A stretch of 32,720 nucleotides of DNA, taken from contig JAQWSQ010000224.1 in assembly GCA_029243145.1 (NCBI GenBank), positions 1 through 32,720 on the forward strand. Direction: 5' to 3'. This document shows, one piece after another, positions 24,362-32,720 of the stretch. The notes below the pieces were generated by a model. The model saw nothing but the letters and a program-made list of their open reading frames with translations, was not told where the DNA came from and ran no database searches. The position numbers and the translations under genes are program-made. This DNA is from Planctomycetaceae bacterium (GTDB lineage: Bacteria > Planctomycetota > Planctomycetia > Planctomycetales > Planctomycetaceae). How positions within the stretch are numbered: position 1 is the first letter of the stretch; each line of letters starts with the position of its first letter.

Positions 24362-26461
24362 ATGCGCTGCTTTGTATTAGCGATCTTTGCAACTCTGCTG
24401 GCAGGACAATTTTCTACTCTTCACTCCGCCGAGTACGACGTCGTTGTTTACGGCGGAACCTCTGCTGCGGTCACCTCTGCCGTCCAAGCGAAGAAGATGG
24501 GGAAGTCTGTCGTGATTGTCTCCCCTGACACTCATTTGGGGGGTCTCTCATCAGGCGGTCTCGGTTGGACAGACACAGGAAATAAGCAGGTGATCGGTGG
24601 ACTCTCGCGTGAATTCTATCATCGTGTCTGGAAGGAATATCAGAAAGACGGTTCGTGGAAGCAGCAGAATCGCGAGTCTTACGGCAACAAAGGGCAGGGG
24701 ACAGCGGCGATTGACGGTGACGAACGTACCATGTGGATTTTCGAGCCACATGTGGCCGAGCAAGTCTTCGATAGCTTTGTGAAAGACTATGAGATCCCCG
24801 TGCATCGTAATGAATGGCTGGATCGAAAGAACGGCGTCAAAATGGAGGGGAACAAGATCGTCTCCATCACGACTATCAGCGGGAAAACCTACAAAGGAAA
24901 ATTGTTTATTGATACAACCTACGAAGGAGATCTGATGGCTGTCGCCGGGGTCTCTTATCATGTAGGGAGAGAGGCTAAGGATGTTTATGGTGAGGATTGG
25001 AACGGCGTGCAGACGGGAGTTCTACATCATGGGCATCACTTTGGTGTCCTGAAAGATCCGATTTCACCTTACAAAGTGCCGGGAGATGCCAGTAGCGGAG
25101 TGCTTCCTCGGATCAGCACCGAACATCCTGGAGAATACGGGGCAGGGGACAATAAAGTTCAGGCGTATTGCTTCCGCATGTGTCTGACGAATCACGACGA
25201 AAATCGTGTCCCGTTTCCCAAACCCAAAGGGTACGATGCTTCGCAGTATGAATTGCTGCTGAGAGTTCTCAATGCCGGTTGGCGTGAAGGGTTCCGCAAA
25301 TTCGATCCAATTCCGAATTTCAAAACAGACACCAACAATCATGGTCCGTTCAGTACCGATAACATCGGCTACAACTACGATTATCCCGAAGGGACTTACA
25401 AACGTCGTCAAGAAATCATCAAAGAGCACGAAGTCTATCAGCAGGGGTTGATGTACTTCCTCGCCAATGATCCACGAGTGCCCCAAGATGTACGAGAGAA
25501 GTTCAACGCTTGGGGATTGGCCAAAGATGAGTTCACCGATAACGGCAGCTGGCCGCATCAGCTTTACATCCGAGAAGCACGTCGCATGATCGGTGATTAT
25601 GTGATGACAGAAAATGAGTTACTCAAAAAGCGACCAACGCCCGAATCAATCGGCATGGGGTCGTACACGATGGATTCGCACAATATTCAGCGCTACATCA
25701 CGCCGGAAGGTTATGTCCAAAATGAAGGAGATATCGGCGTTTCGACACGCGGACCGTATTCGATTGCATTGGGGAGTGTCCTGCCAAAGAAAGAAGAGTG
25801 TACGAATTTGGTTGTCCCTGTTTGCGTGTCGAGTTCGCACATTGCGTTCGGCAGCATTCGCATGGAACCGGTCTTCATGATTCTGGGCCAGTCTGCAACG
25901 ACGGTCGGCGTGATGGCCATGGATGCTGGCATTGCAGTGCAAGATGTGAAATATGAGACATTGAAGGAACGCCTGGTCAAAGATGGCCAAGTTCTCGAAG
26001 GTGACTTTCTTCCCTCTTACGCAGCCGGGAAAAGTGTCAGTACAAAATCACTGAAAGGCATTGTGGTTGATGATGTCAGCGCAAAAGCGGACGGACATTG
26101 GGGGCCGGGACACACGGTCGGCCCTTGGGTCGGTCGTTCTTACTTGCATGATGGCAAAAACAATCAGGGCAAGATGTCGGTCCGGTATGAGACCAAGCTA
26201 CCCGCAGATGGAGAATACGAAGTCCGCGTTTCTTATTCGCCACACGGCAATCGTGCCAGCAATGTGTTAGTGCTGATTGAATCGGAGGGTAGTCAAAAAG
26301 AAGTCCGCGTCAATCAGAAAAAGAAACCACCGATTGACGACTTGTTTGTTTCCGTGGGAACATTCACGTTCGCGAAAGGCCAGCCTGCCGTCGTGGTGAT
26401 TTCCAATGAGGGGGCCGATGGGTACGTCATCGCCGACGCCGTGCAATGGGTGAAGAAGTGA
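24362..26461 (+). CDS. Secreted FAD-dependent oxidoreductase with golvesin-like C-terminal domain
   Basis: A 699-residue exported flavoprotein. Signal peptide about 1-22 (ending LHS), then an FAD-binding fold with YDVVVYGGTSAAVTSAV (25-41), a KKMGKSVVIVSPDTHLGGLSSGGLGWTD stretch, and the second FAD block near the C-terminal core (AFGSIRMEPVFMILGQSAT). The last glycine of the usual GGTSAG motif is Ala36 here. Residues about 566-699 form a separate domain resembling golvesin/Xly carbohydrate-binding modules (VGRSYLHDG..YEVRVSYSPHGNR..GYVIADAVQW). The substrate is unknown; a glycan or sugar is likely. ATG 24362 with AGGA about 10 bases upstream is chosen over the frame opening at 24311. Confidence 0.9.
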   Translation: MRCFVLAIFATLLAGQFSTLHSAEYDVVVYGGTSAAVTSAVQAKKMGKSVVIVSPDTHLGGLSSGGLGWTDTGNKQVIGGLSREFYHRVWKEYQKDGSWKQQNRESYGNKGQGTAAIDGDERTMWIFEPHVAEQVFDSFVKDYEIPVHRNEWLDRKNGVKMEGNKIVSITTISGKTYKGKLFIDTTYEGDLMAVAGVSYHVGREAKDVYGEDWNGVQTGVLHHGHHFGVLKDPISPYKVPGDASSGVLPRISTEHPGEYGAGDNKVQAYCFRMCLTNHDENRVPFPKPKGYDASQYELLLRVLNAGWREGFRKFDPIPNFKTDTNNHGPFSTDNIGYNYDYPEGTYKRRQEIIKEHEVYQQGLMYFLANDPRVPQDVREKFNAWGLAKDEFTDNGSWPHQLYIREARRMIGDYVMTENELLKKRPTPESIGMGSYTMDSHNIQRYITPEGYVQNEGDIGVSTRGPYSIALGSVLPKKEECTNLVVPVCVSSSHIAFGSIRMEPVFMILGQSATTVGVMAMDAGIAVQDVKYETLKERLVKDGQVLEGDFLPSYAAGKSVSTKSLKGIVVDDVSAKADGHWGPGHTVGPWVGRSYLHDGKNNQGKMSVRYETKLPADGEYEVRVSYSPHGNRASNVLVLIESEGSQKEVRVNQKKKPPIDDLFVSVGTFTFAKGQPAVVVISNEGADGYVIADAVQWVKK

Positions 26462-26565
26462 GTAAGTCTACCAATCTCACCGTCTTTGAGATACCGGATC
26501 ACGTATCACACGTTGAAATTGCGTCTGTGCATTAAGATCAATGGCTTCTGACTGTCGCGGTAAGG

Positions 26566-26856
26566 ATGTACTCAAGTGTAGACGAAAGTGTGGTCGGAAT
26601 TTCACAAGTCCTCTTTCGTACCCCGATAGGTTTCAGAGCATTGGATGAGGGAGAAATGCTCAACTTTCCGTGGGATAAGTTGAATGTTGCAAATCAGTAT
26701 GTCTTTCATGTTTCAGACGGTGGTTGGTTGGATATAGAAATATCTCATGGAAACATTGTCATGGATTCAGACATACTCGAAGAGTATTTGATTAAGACAG
26801 ACAATGAGTGCGTATCGGTGATTTCCCATTTTCCACCCGAATTGTTCAGTTGTTAG
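26566..26856 (+). CDS. Orphan small acidic protein, uncertain
   Basis: A 96-codon ATG frame in the gap between the FAD oxidoreductase and the convergent isomerase gene. The sequence (MYSSVDESVVGISQ, FRTPIGFRALDEGEMLNFPW, DGGWLDIEISHGNI) has a globular alpha/beta look and acidic charge. It has no signal peptide or known domain. AAGG abuts the ATG directly, which is too close for a standard ribosome site, so either the start is elsewhere or the ORF is weakly translated. Length and composition make chance possible but not compelling. Confidence 0.45.
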   Translation: MYSSVDESVVGISQVLFRTPIGFRALDEGEMLNFPWDKLNVANQYVFHVSDGGWLDIEISHGNIVMDSDILEEYLIKTDNECVSVISHFPPELFSC

Positions 26857-26886
26857 CTCGATGACTATTTCTCGATATTATGATCG

Positions 26887-27699
26887 TTACCCCTCAGCAA
26901 TCGACATCATCTTCTCCAAGCCAATGGCGGCGACTTCTTCGGGGTCCTGTTCCCACAAATCGGGACGGAACAGTTCCAATGACAGGCAGCGGTCGTAACC
27001 GATCTGCTTCAGATAGCGACAGTAGTTCTTCAATTTGATGATGCCATCTCCGGGCATGACGCGGTCCGGGTCGCGTTGAGTCGAAGCCTCCGGCTCTGCG
27101 GGGGCGTCGTTAAAATGCGAGATGGCAATTTGTTCGGGCTTGAGATCCTTGATGGCATCAATGCCTCCTCCACCCACATGGCAGTGAAAGGGATCCACGA
27201 CCATCGTGGCATCGGGGTGACCGCACTCTTTCAGAATTTGCTTCGCGATTTCAATCGTATGGACTTCTTGGGCGAATCCCAGATATTCGAAGACCGGCTT
27301 CACGCCGAACTCTTTGCCGACATCGAGTAGATTGGCGTATTGACGGGCACCGTGAGCAAGATCGACAGGGCCATGCGGTGGCCCGGCAATGGAATGAGTC
27401 GCACCGACGATTTCCGCCTGATCCAATCGCCGTTTGATTTCGTCTATCTTCTCGACATATTCTTCCCCTTCTGTATCCCACCAGCCTTTGAGGAAAATTG
27501 TCGTTGGAACAAGCAGTCCCGAGTCATCGACGGCATTGCGAATGTCCTGAATCTGACCACCTGACTCGATGTAGGTGTCCATGTCGTCATGCCAAAGTTC
27601 AATAGCTTTGTAGCCGACTTTGGCCGCGATGCGAATTTTATCCAAGATGGGAGTCGTTTTGATGGTGCTGGAATTGAGTGAATAAATAAAATTTACCAT
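26887..27699 (-). CDS. Sugar phosphate isomerase/epimerase (xylose isomerase-like TIM barrel)
   Basis: A 270-residue cytoplasmic TIM barrel of the AP-endonuclease-2/xylose isomerase superfamily. Likely metal ligands lie in the expected strands: E138 (PVFEYLGF), D169 with H172 (VVDPFHCHVGG), H195 (ISHFNDAP) and E242 (LSLELFRP). It is not a close paralog of the epimerase at 15059: the LNRFE and DTFH blocks differ, so the substrate should differ. In planctomycetes such proteins are often with Gfo/Idh/MocA oxidoreductases and may act as sugar isomerases, epimerases or 3-keto-glycoside lyases. The ATG at 27699 has a weak GGGA site. It is divergent from the PSD1 gene at 27877. Confidence 0.87.
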   Translation of the reverse strand: MVNFIYSLNSSTIKTTPILDKIRIAAKVGYKAIELWHDDMDTYIESGGQIQDIRNAVDDSGLLVPTTIFLKGWWDTEGEEYVEKIDEIKRRLDQAEIVGATHSIAGPPHGPVDLAHGARQYANLLDVGKEFGVKPVFEYLGFAQEVHTIEIAKQILKECGHPDATMVVDPFHCHVGGGGIDAIKDLKPEQIAISHFNDAPAEPEASTQRDPDRVMPGDGIIKLKNYCRYLKQIGYDRCLSLELFRPDLWEQDPEEVAAIGLEKMMSIAEG

Positions 27700-27876
27700 G
27701 AAAGATTATTCCCGGAATGTGCGTCTGAGTGTCAATGTGTATCACAACAGAGTTCTGAGGGGATCTCAAGCGATTCCGTAATAACTCCGAAAATGAGATC
27801 TGCCATCCCATTAATTTCCTGTTATAATCAAACTCCTGCCTACGAGTGACCTTCCTTCTGATAAATACTGAACATC

Positions 27877-30807
27877 ATGCAACGAATTCTTCTCATTGTT
27901 GGCACCATTTGTTTATGCGGACCAACATTGCATGCGGACGACATCGAATTCAATCGCTATGTCCGACCGATCTTGTCCAAGAACTGTCTCGCCTGTCATG
28001 GTCCTGATCCCGAGCACCGGGAAAGCGGACTGCATCTGACCGATGCGCAAAACGCGACTTCTCAACTCGACAGTGGTAAAACGGCTATTGTTCCGGGCAA
28101 GCCCGCAGAGAGTGAACTCGTGGCAAGAATCACCAGCGATGATGAGTTTTCAGTGATGCCACCTGCCGACTCTGGACATGAATTGACGCCGGAGGAAATT
28201 GAAACTCTGACGAAATGGATTCGGGAAGGGGCGAAGTATTCTCGGCATTGGTCGTTTGTGAAACCGGTACGTCCCGATGTTCCGGCTGTTGATTTCAAAG
28301 GTTGGACTGAGAATCCGATTGACGCTTTCGTCCTCCAACAGATGAGGCTGAGAGAATTTACGCCCAACTCCCAAGCAGATCGTCATACTTTAATTCGACG
28401 ACTCAGTTTTGATCTTCGCGGGCTCCCCCCATCACCTGAAGAAGTCGATCAGTACCTCAATGACAAAAGTGCCGACGCCTACAAAAAAATGGTGGATCGT
28501 TTTTTGAAAGACAGTGCGTATGGAGAACGCTGGGCACGCGTCTGGCTTGATCTCGCCCGATATGCCGACTCTCGCGGGTATGGCTCCGATCCGTTACGTC
28601 CCAATATTTGGCGGTATCGCGATTGGGTCATTGATGCATTTAATCGCAATCTGCCCTACGATCAATTCACGATAGAACAATTGGCAGGCGATTTATTACC
28701 CGATGCGACTCTCGAACAGAAAGTGGCCACCGCTTTTCATCGTAATACGATGACGAATACAGAAGGGGGGACCGACGATGAAGAGTTTCGAGTGGCTGCG
28801 GTTAAGGATCGAGTCGATACCACGATTCAGGTCTGGATGGGGCTGACGATGGGGTGCGCGAAATGTCACACCCATAAATACGATCCCATCTCTCATCAGG
28901 AATATTACAGTTTCTACAGTTTGTTCAATCAGACTTCCGATAATGATCAACCGAATGAATCACCGACGATGAACGCTCCCACAAAATCATGGGAATCACA
29001 AGTTGCTGCGATTGAAACACAGATCTCTGAGGTGCAAAAACAACTCAACACGAACGATGAATCACGACAGAATCGTCAAAATGAATGGATAGGGAAGACA
29101 CTGGGACAACTGAATTCAGAATCAGAACCATTAAAAGCTCGTTACGTGCGGATTGAATTGCCCGGCAAGGGGAAGATGCTGTCGCTGGCTGAAGTTCAAG
29201 TGTTTTCAGGAGAAGAGAACGTTGCCCTCAAAGGGACCGCCTCGCAATCGAGTACCGACTATAATGGTCCCGCGAATCTTGCCAATGACGACAATACCGA
29301 CGGACATTTCTTTGATGCCAAGTCAACGACGCATACCAAGGTTAGTAATGATCCCTGGTGGGAAGTCGATCTGGGAAGTTCATTGCCGATCGAAAAGGTT
29401 GTTGTCTGGAATCGGACCGATGGAACTGTTTATAGCCGACTGAATAACTTCAGAATCGTGTTGTTGGCAGATACGGGGAAAGACCAGAAGGAACGCTCGA
29501 CAGTCTGGAAAACTGAGATTAAAGAGGCCCCCAAAGTCTCAGCCGAATACCCCATCGATAGCCGAGTGACTGTTCCCGAAGAGATTGTTGCGATTCTCAA
29601 GTTGGATCGTTCCGTGTGGGACGATGCCCAGAAAAAGAAACTCGAAGAATATTATCGCACCATCGATCCCGAAGCGGTCAAGCTATCCAATAAAATTGCC
29701 GCTTTGCAAAAATCGAAGCCCGCCATTCCCACGGTTCCCGTGATGCAAGAGTTATCTCTTGAGAAACATCGTGAAACTTTCGTCCATCTGCGTGGGAACT
29801 TTTTGAGTCCTGGTGATAAAGTAGAGCACGGTTTGCCTGAGAACTTTCATCCTGCTAAGGGGGAAGCGAAAAGCCGCCTTGATGCGGCTCGCTGGTTAGT
29901 TGATTCCGAAAATCCGCTGACCTCTCGTGTGGCCGTCAATCGTTTTTGGGCCAAGATGTTTGGTCGCGGTCTTGTCGTGACCGAAGAAGATTTTGGTTCA
30001 CAGGGGGAAATGCCCAGCCATCCAGAATTATTGGATTGGTTGGCTGTTGAGTTTCAACAAGACTGGAATATCAAGCGGTTACTTCGGCTGATTGCCACCT
30101 CTGAAACCTACAAACAATCCGCAGAAGCCAGTTCCTTGAAGCATGATGCCGACCCTAATAATACGTGGTTGTCACGTGGGCCACGTTTCCGCCTAGAAGC
30201 GGAGATGGTGCGAGATCAAGCACTTGCCCATAGCGGATTGCTGAAACGAAAAATTGGTGGTCCCTCTGTATATCCTCCTCAGCCGCCCGGTTTGTGGCGT
30301 GCCGCATTTAATGGGCAGCGAACTTGGCCAGAAAGTAAGGGTGACGACAAGTATCGTCGTGGGCTATATACATTTTGGCGACGCTCGGTTCCATATCCTT
30401 CGATGGCGACATTTGATGCACCCAGTCGAGAAATTTGTAATGTGCGACGCATACGCACTAATACGCCTTTGCAGGTCTTTGTGACCTTGAACGACACGGT
30501 CTATGTGGAAGCCGCACAAGCTCTTGCTCGTCGCATCATTCTTGAAGGCGGAGGCTCTCTCGATGAAAAAATCGCGTGGGCCTTGCGGTTAGTCCTGGTC
30601 AAAGAACCTGCTTCGGAGGAGATACAGACTGTTCGAGATTTGTATGAATCCGAATTGGTTCATTACCAGCAGACTCTTGAAGAAGCCAAGTTGCTCGCAA
30701 CAGAGCCTCTCGGACCAATACCAGAGGGGATTGATCTGGCTGAAGCGGCTGCATGGACAGTCGTCTCCAATGTCCTATTGAACCTTGATGCTGTCTTAAG
30801 CAAATAA
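27877..30807 (+). CDS. PSD1/DUF1549/DUF1553 cytochrome c-like protein with inserted F5/8-type C domain
   Basis: A 976-residue exported protein: signal peptide 1-20 (ending LHA), then a planctomycete cytochrome c domain (PSC1) with heme motif C37-L-A-C40-H41. DUF1549 follows (about 130-340), containing a second CxxCH at about 327-331 (GCAKCHTHKYDP). A coiled-coil linker (about 367-415) leads to an inserted discoidin-like F5/8 type C domain (about 420-552, with RYVRIELPG, ALKGTASQSSTDY, WWEVDLG). DUF1553 occupies the C-terminal third (about 660-930). The pair with DUF1501 is a hallmark of Planctomycetes; members are thought to be periplasmic and surface-associated, possibly in glycan degradation. 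It is followed after 32 bases by the DUF1501 gene. Confidence 0.95.
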   Translation: MQRILLIVGTICLCGPTLHADDIEFNRYVRPILSKNCLACHGPDPEHRESGLHLTDAQNATSQLDSGKTAIVPGKPAESELVARITSDDEFSVMPPADSGHELTPEEIETLTKWIREGAKYSRHWSFVKPVRPDVPAVDFKGWTENPIDAFVLQQMRLREFTPNSQADRHTLIRRLSFDLRGLPPSPEEVDQYLNDKSADAYKKMVDRFLKDSAYGERWARVWLDLARYADSRGYGSDPLRPNIWRYRDWVIDAFNRNLPYDQFTIEQLAGDLLPDATLEQKVATAFHRNTMTNTEGGTDDEEFRVAAVKDRVDTTIQVWMGLTMGCAKCHTHKYDPISHQEYYSFYSLFNQTSDNDQPNESPTMNAPTKSWESQVAAIETQISEVQKQLNTNDESRQNRQNEWIGKTLGQLNSESEPLKARYVRIELPGKGKMLSLAEVQVFSGEENVALKGTASQSSTDYNGPANLANDDNTDGHFFDAKSTTHTKVSNDPWWEVDLGSSLPIEKVVVWNRTDGTVYSRLNNFRIVLLADTGKDQKERSTVWKTEIKEAPKVSAEYPIDSRVTVPEEIVAILKLDRSVWDDAQKKKLEEYYRTIDPEAVKLSNKIAALQKSKPAIPTVPVMQELSLEKHRETFVHLRGNFLSPGDKVEHGLPENFHPAKGEAKSRLDAARWLVDSENPLTSRVAVNRFWAKMFGRGLVVTEEDFGSQGEMPSHPELLDWLAVEFQQDWNIKRLLRLIATSETYKQSAEASSLKHDADPNNTWLSRGPRFRLEAEMVRDQALAHSGLLKRKIGGPSVYPPQPPGLWRAAFNGQRTWPESKGDDKYRRGLYTFWRRSVPYPSMATFDAPSREICNVRRIRTNTPLQVFVTLNDTVYVEAAQALARRIILEGGGSLDEKIAWALRLVLVKEPASEEIQTVRDLYESELVHYQQTLEEAKLLATEPLGPIPEGIDLAEAAAWTVVSNVLLNLDAVLSK

Positions 30808-30839
30808 GCGACAAATATCACATCACATTCGAGTCGACT

Positions 30840-32300
30840 ATGAACAATACATTTCAGCAACGATATCTAAACTCGATCACCCGTCGTCATTTTTTGGGGC
30901 AAGGGGGATACGGACTCGGTGGAGCCGTACTTTCATCCCTGATGGGACGGTCGGCATCTGCTGAATCAAAGACCGCAACATTACCTGTGAAGCCTGCCAA
31001 GGTGAAGCGGGTCATCTATCTGCACATGGCGGGTTCTCCGCCTCAACATGACATGTTCGACTATAAGCCAAAACTGGTCGAACACACGATGCAGCCCTGC
31101 CCTGATGAGTTGCTGGAAGTTCTCAAGAAAGAGCGTCTGCCTTTCATCAATTTGAAGCAGGGAGTCCCAAAACTTCTTGGAACACCTCATAAGTTTGCCA
31201 AGCATGGCGAGAGCGGCCAGGAGCTTTCGGAACTCTTGCCGAATCTGGCGAAGAATGCGGACGACCTATGTATCGTCAAATCAATGTGGACTGACCAATT
31301 CAATCATGCCCCCGCTCAACTGTTGATCTACACCGGTTCGCCTCGATTCGGTGGCGCTTCGATGGGATCATGGATTACCTATGGCCTCGGATCAGAAAAC
31401 GAAAACCTCCCCGGCTTTGTAGTCTTGGTGAGCGGTGGTACCGATCCCTCTGGTGGCAAAAGTTTATGGGGAAGTGGTTTTCTCCCTTCTGTCTATCAAG
31501 GTGTCCAATGCCGAACTGTGGGTGAGCCGATTCTGTACGTTTCCGACCCGAAAGGGATGTCACGAGATGTGCGACGACGTAGTCTCGATGCGATTCGGAA
31601 ACTCAACGAACAAGAACTTGAAAGACTCGGCGATCCCGAAACGGAAGCACGTATCAGTCAGTACGAGTTGGCGTTTCGGATGCAGATGGCTGTCCCCGAT
31701 GTGATGAATATGGCGCAAGAGCCTAAGCACATTCAGGAAGCCTATGGAGTTCAGCCGGGGAAAGAGTCGTTCGCGAATAACTGTTTACTGGCGCGACGGA
31801 TGGTCGAATCGGGTGTCCGCTATGTACAGTTATTCCACTATGGTTGGGACATGCATGGTACAGGGGCTGGAAATGATATTGTTCAAGGGTTGCCGGGCAA
31901 GTGTAAAGAGATTGATCAACCGATCTCGGCATTGTTATCTGATTTGAAAGAACGCGGTTTACTCGATGAAACTTTGGTGATCTGGTCGGGAGAGTTTGGG
32001 CGGACTCCACTCAACGAAGAACGTAATAAGTCCAAATTTCTCGGGCGCGATCATCACCCCCACTGCTTCACAATCTGGATGGCGGGAGGCGGCGTTAAAG
32101 CGGGATACACACACGGCCAGACGGATGATCTCGGATATTTTGTGACGGATGGTAAGGTCACTGTGAATGATCTGCAAGCCACCATACTCCATCAGATGGG
32201 GATGGATCCGTATCAACTTAAATATCCGTATCAAGGACTCGACCAACGCTTGATTGGTCCAAGTAACGAACCCGTGATTCAGCACGAATTATTGGCTTGA
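30840..32300 (+). CDS. Tat-exported DUF1501 protein
   Basis: A 486-residue protein with a twin-arginine signal (TRRHFLGQGGYGLGGAVLSS, R15-R16) and the DUF1501 domain over the rest. It resembles alkaline phosphatase/sulfatase-fold enzymes, with VIYLHMAGSPPQHDMFDYKP at the start of the domain and FGRTPLNE and GRDHHPHCFTIWMAGGGVKAG near the C terminus as probable metal-site blocks. DUF1501 proteins travel with DUF1549/DUF1553 cytochromes, as here, with a 32-base gap, so the two likely form one transcript and work together outside the cytoplasm. The ATG at 30840 has only a weak GAG ribosome site, fitting translational coupling. Substrate unknown. Confidence 0.95.
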   Translation: MNNTFQQRYLNSITRRHFLGQGGYGLGGAVLSSLMGRSASAESKTATLPVKPAKVKRVIYLHMAGSPPQHDMFDYKPKLVEHTMQPCPDELLEVLKKERLPFINLKQGVPKLLGTPHKFAKHGESGQELSELLPNLAKNADDLCIVKSMWTDQFNHAPAQLLIYTGSPRFGGASMGSWITYGLGSENENLPGFVVLVSGGTDPSGGKSLWGSGFLPSVYQGVQCRTVGEPILYVSDPKGMSRDVRRRSLDAIRKLNEQELERLGDPETEARISQYELAFRMQMAVPDVMNMAQEPKHIQEAYGVQPGKESFANNCLLARRMVESGVRYVQLFHYGWDMHGTGAGNDIVQGLPGKCKEIDQPISALLSDLKERGLLDETLVIWSGEFGRTPLNEERNKSKFLGRDHHPHCFTIWMAGGGVKAGYTHGQTDDLGYFVTDGKVTVNDLQATILHQMGMDPYQLKYPYQGLDQRLIGPSNEPVIQHELLA

Positions 32301-32380
32301 ACTCGATATTGTCGATGATTGTGGGATCATCTATAATTCCGCTCCTTCAATATTAGACTTTCCGATCAAGGATGATCGAT

Positions 32381-32720
32381 ATGCGTAGTCGTATGAGTAG
32401 CAGGATTTCCAAGCGGTGGCTGTGTAGTTTGTTGGCACTGACTTTATTGATTCAATCAGTTTCTTGTGGAACGATTCTTTATCCAGAACGGGTTGGTCAG
32501 ACCCGCGGAGCACTCGACTACAAAGTAGTTGCCTTAGACACAATCGGTCTATTGCTCTTCGTCGTCCCCGGCGCTGTCGCCTTTGCGGTCGACTTCTACA
32601 ACGGGACGATCTATTTGCCCGGCGGATCTTTTCGCGGACAGTCTCCCGAGATGGTGGCGACTTCAGATTGGGAATCCATTCCGTTGCCAACAGATGTCGA
32701 TTCTCAAGAAAAGTTGCAAC
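32381..32720 (+). CDS. YceK/YidQ-like lipoprotein, N-terminal part (partial at right edge)
   Basis: A frame open from ATG 32381 to the end of the window, 113 codons visible. A ribosome site AAGGA lies 8 bases upstream. A basic start (MRSRMSSRISKRW) and hydrophobic core lead to SVSC29, the likely lipidated cysteine, though the residues before it are not an ideal lipobox. The following CGTILYPERVGQ, LDTIGLLLFVVPGAVAFAVDF and GTIYLPGG match the small YceK/YidQ-type lipoprotein pattern (DUF1375-like). Asp residues flank two short hydrophobic stretches. It starts 80 bases after the DUF1501 gene and could share its transcript. Function unknown. Confidence 0.75.
   Translation, partial: MRSRMSSRISKRWLCSLLALTLLIQSVSCGTILYPERVGQTRGALDYKVVALDTIGLLLFVVPGAVAFAVDFYNGTIYLPGGSFRGQSPEMVATSDWESIPLPTDVDSQEKLQ

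Noticed and set aside
32314-32333. Small dyad GATGAT/ATCATC after the DUF1501 gene as a terminator
   Set aside because: The stem is 6 bp and no T tract follows, so it does not support a terminator.
32331-32690. 119-codon minus-strand ORF at the right edge
   Set aside because: Arg-rich composition suggests a shadow; the plus strand encodes a signal peptide and a YceK-like motif from 32381.
1-32720. Mobile elements, phage genes, CRISPR arrays, tRNA or rRNA genes
   Set aside because: I looked for transposase or integrase motifs, regularly spaced repeats, tRNA-like folds with CCA ends and rRNA signatures, and saw none. A tRNA and profile search would settle this.

Overview
The window reads as chromosomal DNA of a planctomycete (order Planctomycetales). 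The evidence is the gene families: a PSD1/DUF1549/DUF1553 cytochrome paired with a DUF1501 protein, tandem DUF1080 domains, Tat-exported Gfo/Idh/MocA oxidoreductases, ThuA, xylose-isomerase-like TIM barrels, a PEP-CTERM protein and a YceK-like lipoprotein. Base composition looks close to 50% GC by eye, with no abrupt change that would mark a mobile island. I see no rRNA, tRNA, transposase, integrase or CRISPR array. Many proteins start with Sec, Tat or lipoprotein signals, so this is mostly an envelope and catabolism region.

Layout. 1-350: the end of a ThuA-domain gene and its terminator. 353-5153 (minus): a probable operon of three tandem paralogous exported proteins of unknown function followed by an M24 aminopeptidase. 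5293-9105 (minus): an ABC ATPase and an FtsX-type permease with a His-rich periplasmic loop, then two DUF3299 envelope proteins; I infer a metal-related transport or envelope system. 9350-12012: a thioredoxin-fold lipoprotein, a 62-residue membrane protein, a PEP-CTERM protein and a small membrane protein. 12017-14236 (minus): a PQQ-type beta-propeller protein and NAD kinase. 14361-15901 (plus): a gene cut by an in-frame TAA, then a sugar epimerase, closed by a perfect terminator. 15994-18792: two exported proteins of unknown function and a diadenylate cyclase with a pyruvate-kinase-C-terminal-like N-terminal region. 18957-21168: a Tat-exported oxidoreductase and a secreted tandem HMA protein. 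21266-27699: an SGNH hydrolase, a double DUF1080 protein, an FAD-dependent oxidoreductase with a golvesin-like tail, a 96-codon orphan ORF and a second TIM-barrel isomerase. 27877-32720: the PSD1-DUF1501 pair and the start of a YceK-like lipoprotein gene.

How the parts may work together. The oxidoreductase, DUF1080, SGNH, FAD and isomerase-like genes fit exported breakdown of glycans or glycosides by oxidation to 3-keto sugars followed by cleavage; this is inferred from families, not shown. The most unusual items are the nonsense-interrupted gene at 14361-15047, the diadenylate cyclase and its uncertain start, the ABC/DUF3299 locus, and the triplicated family whose middle copy has lost conserved blocks.

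Several of the longest open frames begin at TTG. Where a downstream ATG with a better ribosome site and a signal peptide or family start exists, I used that ATG.
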